This document shows, one piece after another, positions 40,545-40,596 of a stretch of 40,596 bases of DNA. The notes under the pieces were generated by a model. It had not been told where the DNA came from. It saw nothing but the letters and a program-made list of their open reading frames with translations, and made no database searches. The position numbers and the translations under genes are program-made. How positions within the stretch are numbered: the first letter of the stretch is position 1; the number at the start of each line of letters is the position of its first letter. The DNA comes from Avelusimicrobium sp963660385. Its GTDB lineage: Bacteria > Elusimicrobiota > Elusimicrobia > Elusimicrobiales > Elusimicrobiaceae. Where the stretch lies: contig CAVKWQ010000004.1 in NCBI GenBank assembly GCA_963660385.1, forward strand, positions 1 to 40,596. The letters are read 5' to 3'.

Positions 40545-40596
40545 GCTGGGGTAGCTCAGTCGGTAGAGCATCTCCATGGTAAGGAGAAGGTCGTGG
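40545..40596 (+). tRNA. tRNA-Thr (GGT), 3' part outside the window
   Basis: Acceptor strand GCTGGGG, then TA, a D arm with GCTCAGTCGGTAGAGC and the anticodon arm TCTCC-ATGGTAA-GGAGA with anticodon GGT. The window ends before the T arm. It lies 38 bp after tRNA-Gly and is probably in the same transcript. Confidence 0.9.

Noticed and set aside
1..40596. CRISPR arrays, prophage, IS elements or defence islands
   Set aside because: No regularly spaced repeats, transposase, integrase, capsid or nuclease-toxin genes were seen; gene content is housekeeping plus efflux.

Overview
The window is a dense stretch of about 40 kb of bacterial chromosome, made mostly of housekeeping operons. The organism is a diderm. 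It encodes a TolC-type outer-membrane channel with an RND pump and adaptor, an HldD-like lipopolysaccharide-heptose epimerase and a diaminopimelate pathway. Moderate GC, an HrcA/CIRCE heat-shock system, a CTC-type L25 and short intergenic spacers would fit an uncultured gut Elusimicrobiota-like lineage. That assignment is inference from memory of gene content, not a search result.

Layout. 1-318 is non-coding, followed by a cytoplasmic GH13 alpha-amylase-family enzyme (319-1782). 1993-9569 is a complete F-type ATP synthase operon (AtpZ/AtpI-like, atpB, E, F, H, A, G, D, C) with an hldD-like gene between atpA and atpG. On the minus strand come infC-rpmI-rplT (9715-10922) and a small lipoprotein. 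nusB-ligA follow on plus, then a lipoprotein and tatD on minus. hrcA-grpE-dnaK (15723-19318) has a perfect sigma70-type promoter and an unusual arrangement of CIRCE half-sites, and is followed by rsmE-mtaB. A MATE transporter and a LysR regulator are divergent. glmU-prs-rplY-pth form a plus operon. dapA-asd-dapB-murC form a minus operon whose last three junctions are 8 nt or tighter. sppA and a YIP1-like membrane protein follow. A TetR-led efflux operon (TetR, TolC, adaptor, RND; 33316-39456) has a palindromic operator. The last 1.1 kb has no protein gene. It holds a pair of long mutually inverted palindromes, tRNA-Cys, a candidate structured small RNA with its own promoter and terminator, tRNA-Gly and the 5' part of tRNA-Thr.

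No phage, IS element, CRISPR array or defence island is visible. The points most worth a second look are non-coding: the candidate sRNA (about 40210-40305), the REP-like double palindrome (39516-39935), the split/duplicated CIRCE (15602-15678), and a recurring arrangement in which a TANAAT -10 hexamer lies exactly 6 nt before an ATG lacking a Shine-Dalgarno, at four genes, which suggests leaderless mRNAs. The hldD insertion in the ATP synthase operon and an RND adaptor with no room for the usual alpha-hairpin are the main protein-level oddities.
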